NCBI GenBank assembly: GCA_012518765.1
Contig: JAAYRN010000178.1
Location: forward strand, 1-23,839
Source: Bacteroidales bacterium
GTDB lineage: Bacteria > Bacteroidota > Bacteroidia > Bacteroidales > WCHB1-69
Reading direction: 5' to 3'
DNA: 23,839 nt
Position numbers and translations under genes: made by a program. A model generated the notes under the pieces. That model saw only the letters and a program-made list of their open reading frames with translations, was not told the DNA's origin and did no database searches. Shown here in pieces: positions 21,631 to 23,839 of the stretch (position 1 is its first letter; each line of letters begins with the position of its first letter).

Positions 21631-23839
21631 ATGGCTAATACAATCATAAGAAACAAGTCGGTAGCAAAAAATAAAGCAAAAAAAAGCAGAAAGAAAACAT
21701 CATCAAAAGCGAAAAAAGAAAAATTTTCGTGGATTGATTTTTTTAAAAACCCTCAATTTCACCTAATTTTGGGTGTCTTTTTGTTGTTGTTTACATTTTT
21801 CTTGTTCTTTTCTTTTATTTCGTTTTTCTACACACACGAAGCCGACGATTCTATTTTTAAAATCAATATCATTCAAACTTTTAAAGTAGACGACACACCT
21901 TCTAATAGTTTGGGTATTACAGGATTGTATTTTTCTTTCCTTTTTATCAAAGAGCTGTTTGGAGTTGCATCTTTTGGTTTTTTATTTCTATTATTTCTTT
22001 TATCCATTTATTTAATCATAAAAAGAAGTTTATTATCCCCCTTTAAGTCAACCTCCATAACATTGATTTCTATATTGTGGTTATCGCTGTTGCTTGGAGC
22101 TATTTTTGGCAATACACAAGACTATAGTTGGATGGGGGGAGACATTGGAAATCAATTAAGTGGCTTGTTGATAGAGGACACAGTGGGATTAATAGGATTT
22201 ATTTTTATTATGTTTTTTGTTGCCTTTACAGTCTTTGTTGCGTTTGGTAAACTAACGATTACCGATTTATTTCCATCAAAAAATGAAATAGAAAATAAAG
22301 AAACTTCCAACGCAATAATAGAGGAATTAGAAGAAGAAAAACAAGAATTGAAGGCGGATAAAAAAATACTTTCATTTTTTAAGCGTAACCAAAAAACAAA
22401 GAAAGATGCTGACATACAAGAAAATGTAGGGGAGGAGATAAAAGAAGATGAAGAGCCAATCAAAGAAATAGAAACTGCGGTTGAGACAGAAGAAGAAATA
22501 ACACCTACTAAACCCAGTGAAACATTTACGCAAGTAGAATCAACACCCATTCCCGGAGAGGATATTATATTTAACGATGAAGAGGAGGAAAGTTACACTG
22601 CAACAACAGACTCCGAAGAAACGGAAACCATAGAAGCAGAAGAAGGTGAAAATATAGAATTAGAGCCCTATGATCCTCATGCTGATTTGTCTAATTATCA
22701 ATATCCTACTACAGACCTTTTGGAAGATTATGCAAATGCAGTCGTTCCTATAGAAGAAAAAGAAGCGGAAATAAAAGCAAATAAAATCCGAATTCAAGAA
22801 ACTTTGATGAATTACGGAGTTAAAATAAAATCCATTAGTGCCATTGAAGGACCTACTATTACACTCTACGAAATAGTACCAGCACCGGGAGTTCGTATTA
22901 GTAAGATAAAAAACTTAGAAGACGATATCGCTCTAAGCCTTTCAGCATTAGGTATTCGTATTATAGCTCCTATGCCAGGAAAAGGAACAATAGGAATAGA
23001 AGTTCCCAACTCCACTCCTAAAATTGTTCCTATGAAAGCGAGCGTAAGTTCCGAAAAGTTCCAAAAATCAGGGAAGATGATACTTCCGATTAGTATCGGA
23101 AAAACCATATCAAACGAAGTGTTTGTATTTGATTTAACCAAAATGCCTCATGTCTTAATGGCAGGAGCAACAGGGCAGGGTAAGTCAGTGGGATTGAATG
23201 CTATGTTAGTTTCTTTACTGTACAAAAAACATCCTTCAGAGTTGAAATTGGTTCTGATTGATCCTAAAAAAGTAGAGCTCACTTTATATTCAAAAATAGA
23301 GCGTCATTTTTTGGCTAAACTTCCTGAATTAGAAGAAGCTATTATAACAGATACCAAAAAAATAGTTCGTACACTTAACTCCTTATGCATAGAAATGGAT
23401 TTGCGTTACGATTTGTTGAAAGAAGCACAATGTAGAAATATAGTCGAGTACAACGAAAAATTTAAAGCACGCAGGTTAAACCCCGAAAAAGGACATAGAT
23501 TTTTACCCTATATCGTATTGGTTTTCGACGAATTTGCAGACAGTATCATGACAGCTGGACGCGAAATAGAAGCACCCATATCCCGTTTGGCTCAATTGGC
23601 AAGAGCAATTGGTATTCATTTGATTATAGCAACTCAACGCCCTTCTGTAAATATTATTACAGGAGTAATCAAGGCTAATTTCCCAGCTCGTATTGCTTTC
23701 AAGGTTTCTTCGAAAATAGATTCACGTACTATTTTGGATTCCGGTGGTGCCGAACGCCTTATAGGTAAAGGAGATATGTTGATTTCTACAGGAAACAATG
23801 CCGTACGTATACAGTGTGCATTGGTAGACACACCCGAAG
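21631..23839 (+). CDS. ftsK: DNA translocase FtsK, N-terminal 736 residues
   Basis: FtsK pumps DNA at the division septum and coordinates chromosome segregation with cell division. The frame opens at 21631 and runs off the right edge with no stop. A lysine-rich N-terminal tail (1-31) precedes four predicted membrane helices (about 44-66, 97-130, 141-160 and 184-206). A highly acidic linker spans about 220-345. The motor domain follows, with Walker A AGATGQGKS (511-519, K518) and Walker B VFDEFAD (D633-E634). ATQRPSVNIITG and the SSKIDSRTILD region after them are typical of FtsK/SpoIIIE. The rest of the motor and the gamma domain that reads polar DNA sequences lie outside the window. The start is preferred because the next upstream ATG (21608) is out of frame. 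Confidence 0.95.
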   Translation, partial: MANTIIRNKSVAKNKAKKSRKKTSSKAKKEKFSWIDFFKNPQFHLILGVFLLLFTFFLFFSFISFFYTHEADDSIFKINIIQTFKVDDTPSNSLGITGLYFSFLFIKELFGVASFGFLFLLFLLSIYLIIKRSLLSPFKSTSITLISILWLSLLLGAIFGNTQDYSWMGGDIGNQLSGLLIEDTVGLIGFIFIMFFVAFTVFVAFGKLTITDLFPSKNEIENKETSNAIIEELEEEKQELKADKKILSFFKRNQKTKKDADIQENVGEEIKEDEEPIKEIETAVETEEEITPTKPSETFTQVESTPIPGEDIIFNDEEEESYTATTDSEETETIEAEEGENIELEPYDPHADLSNYQYPTTDLLEDYANAVVPIEEKEAEIKANKIRIQETLMNYGVKIKSISAIEGPTITLYEIVPAPGVRISKIKNLEDDIALSLSALGIRIIAPMPGKGTIGIEVPNSTPKIVPMKASVSSEKFQKSGKMILPISIGKTISNEVFVFDLTKMPHVLMAGATGQGKSVGLNAMLVSLLYKKHPSELKLVLIDPKKVELTLYSKIERHFLAKLPELEEAIITDTKKIVRTLNSLCIEMDLRYDLLKEAQCRNIVEYNEKFKARRLNPEKGHRFLPYIVLVFDEFADSIMTAGREIEAPISRLAQLARAIGIHLIIATQRPSVNIITGVIKANFPARIAFKVSSKIDSRTILDSGGAERLIGKGDMLISTGNNAVRIQCALVDTPE

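Noticed and set aside
22152..22550. Minus-strand 132-codon open frame in ftsK
   Set aside because: It is the Ser/Ile-rich reverse reading of the acidic FtsK linker, with no domain or start signals.

Overview
The window reads as chromosomal DNA of a low-GC Bacteroidetes, most likely Bacteroidales. Several signs agree. Promoters have the Bacteroidetes -7 form TAnnTTTG. Most genes lack an obvious Shine-Dalgarno. Secreted proteins have signal peptides ending A/S-Gln. The gene families are also typical: a lipoprotein glutaminyl cyclase, an EF-G2-type factor, a DUF4468-like protein and a Bacteroidetes-type glycyl-tRNA synthetase. I cannot name a genus.

Layout. At the left edge, on the minus strand, lies the N-terminus of what looks like a type IIG restriction-modification enzyme (1-280). 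A 323-bp divergent promoter region follows. A plus-strand run then holds rnfB, a four-helix membrane protein, sufS, a degenerate FAH-fold protein and a small PQ-loop-like membrane protein (604-4059), followed by a small outer-membrane barrel (4157-4648). An EF-G paralogue with degraded GTPase motifs has its own promoter and terminator (4746-7076). Next comes a lipoprotein glutaminyl cyclase overlapping a TPR protein (7132-9943), then a compact glyQS-folA-DUF4468-clpS operon (10040-12926). pepD is followed by a terminator, then by an outer-membrane barrel (14671-15381). A repeat-bearing convergent gap follows. On the minus strand are MerR, an MBL hydrolase and folE (15667-17263). A second divergent gap leads into two tandem paralogous barrels, sppA and an unknown membrane-anchored protein (17588-21415). 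The 5' part of ftsK runs off the right edge (21631-23839).

How the genes fit together. Much of the window concerns the cell envelope: predicted outer-membrane barrels, the SppA peptidase, a glutaminyl cyclase and six exported proteins whose predicted mature N-terminus is Gln, the substrate type of that cyclase. The remainder is housekeeping: translation (glyQS, EF-G paralogue), folate/pteridine (folA, folE), proteolysis (clpS, pepD), sulfur transfer (sufS), electron transfer (rnfB) and DNA segregation (ftsK). I see no tRNA, rRNA, CRISPR array or insertion sequence. The observations most worth checking are the GTPase-degraded EF-G, the FAH-fold protein missing three expected catalytic residues, the cyclase together with its likely substrates, rnfB apart from the rest of rnf, and a DHFR with Cys in place of the near-invariant Trp22.
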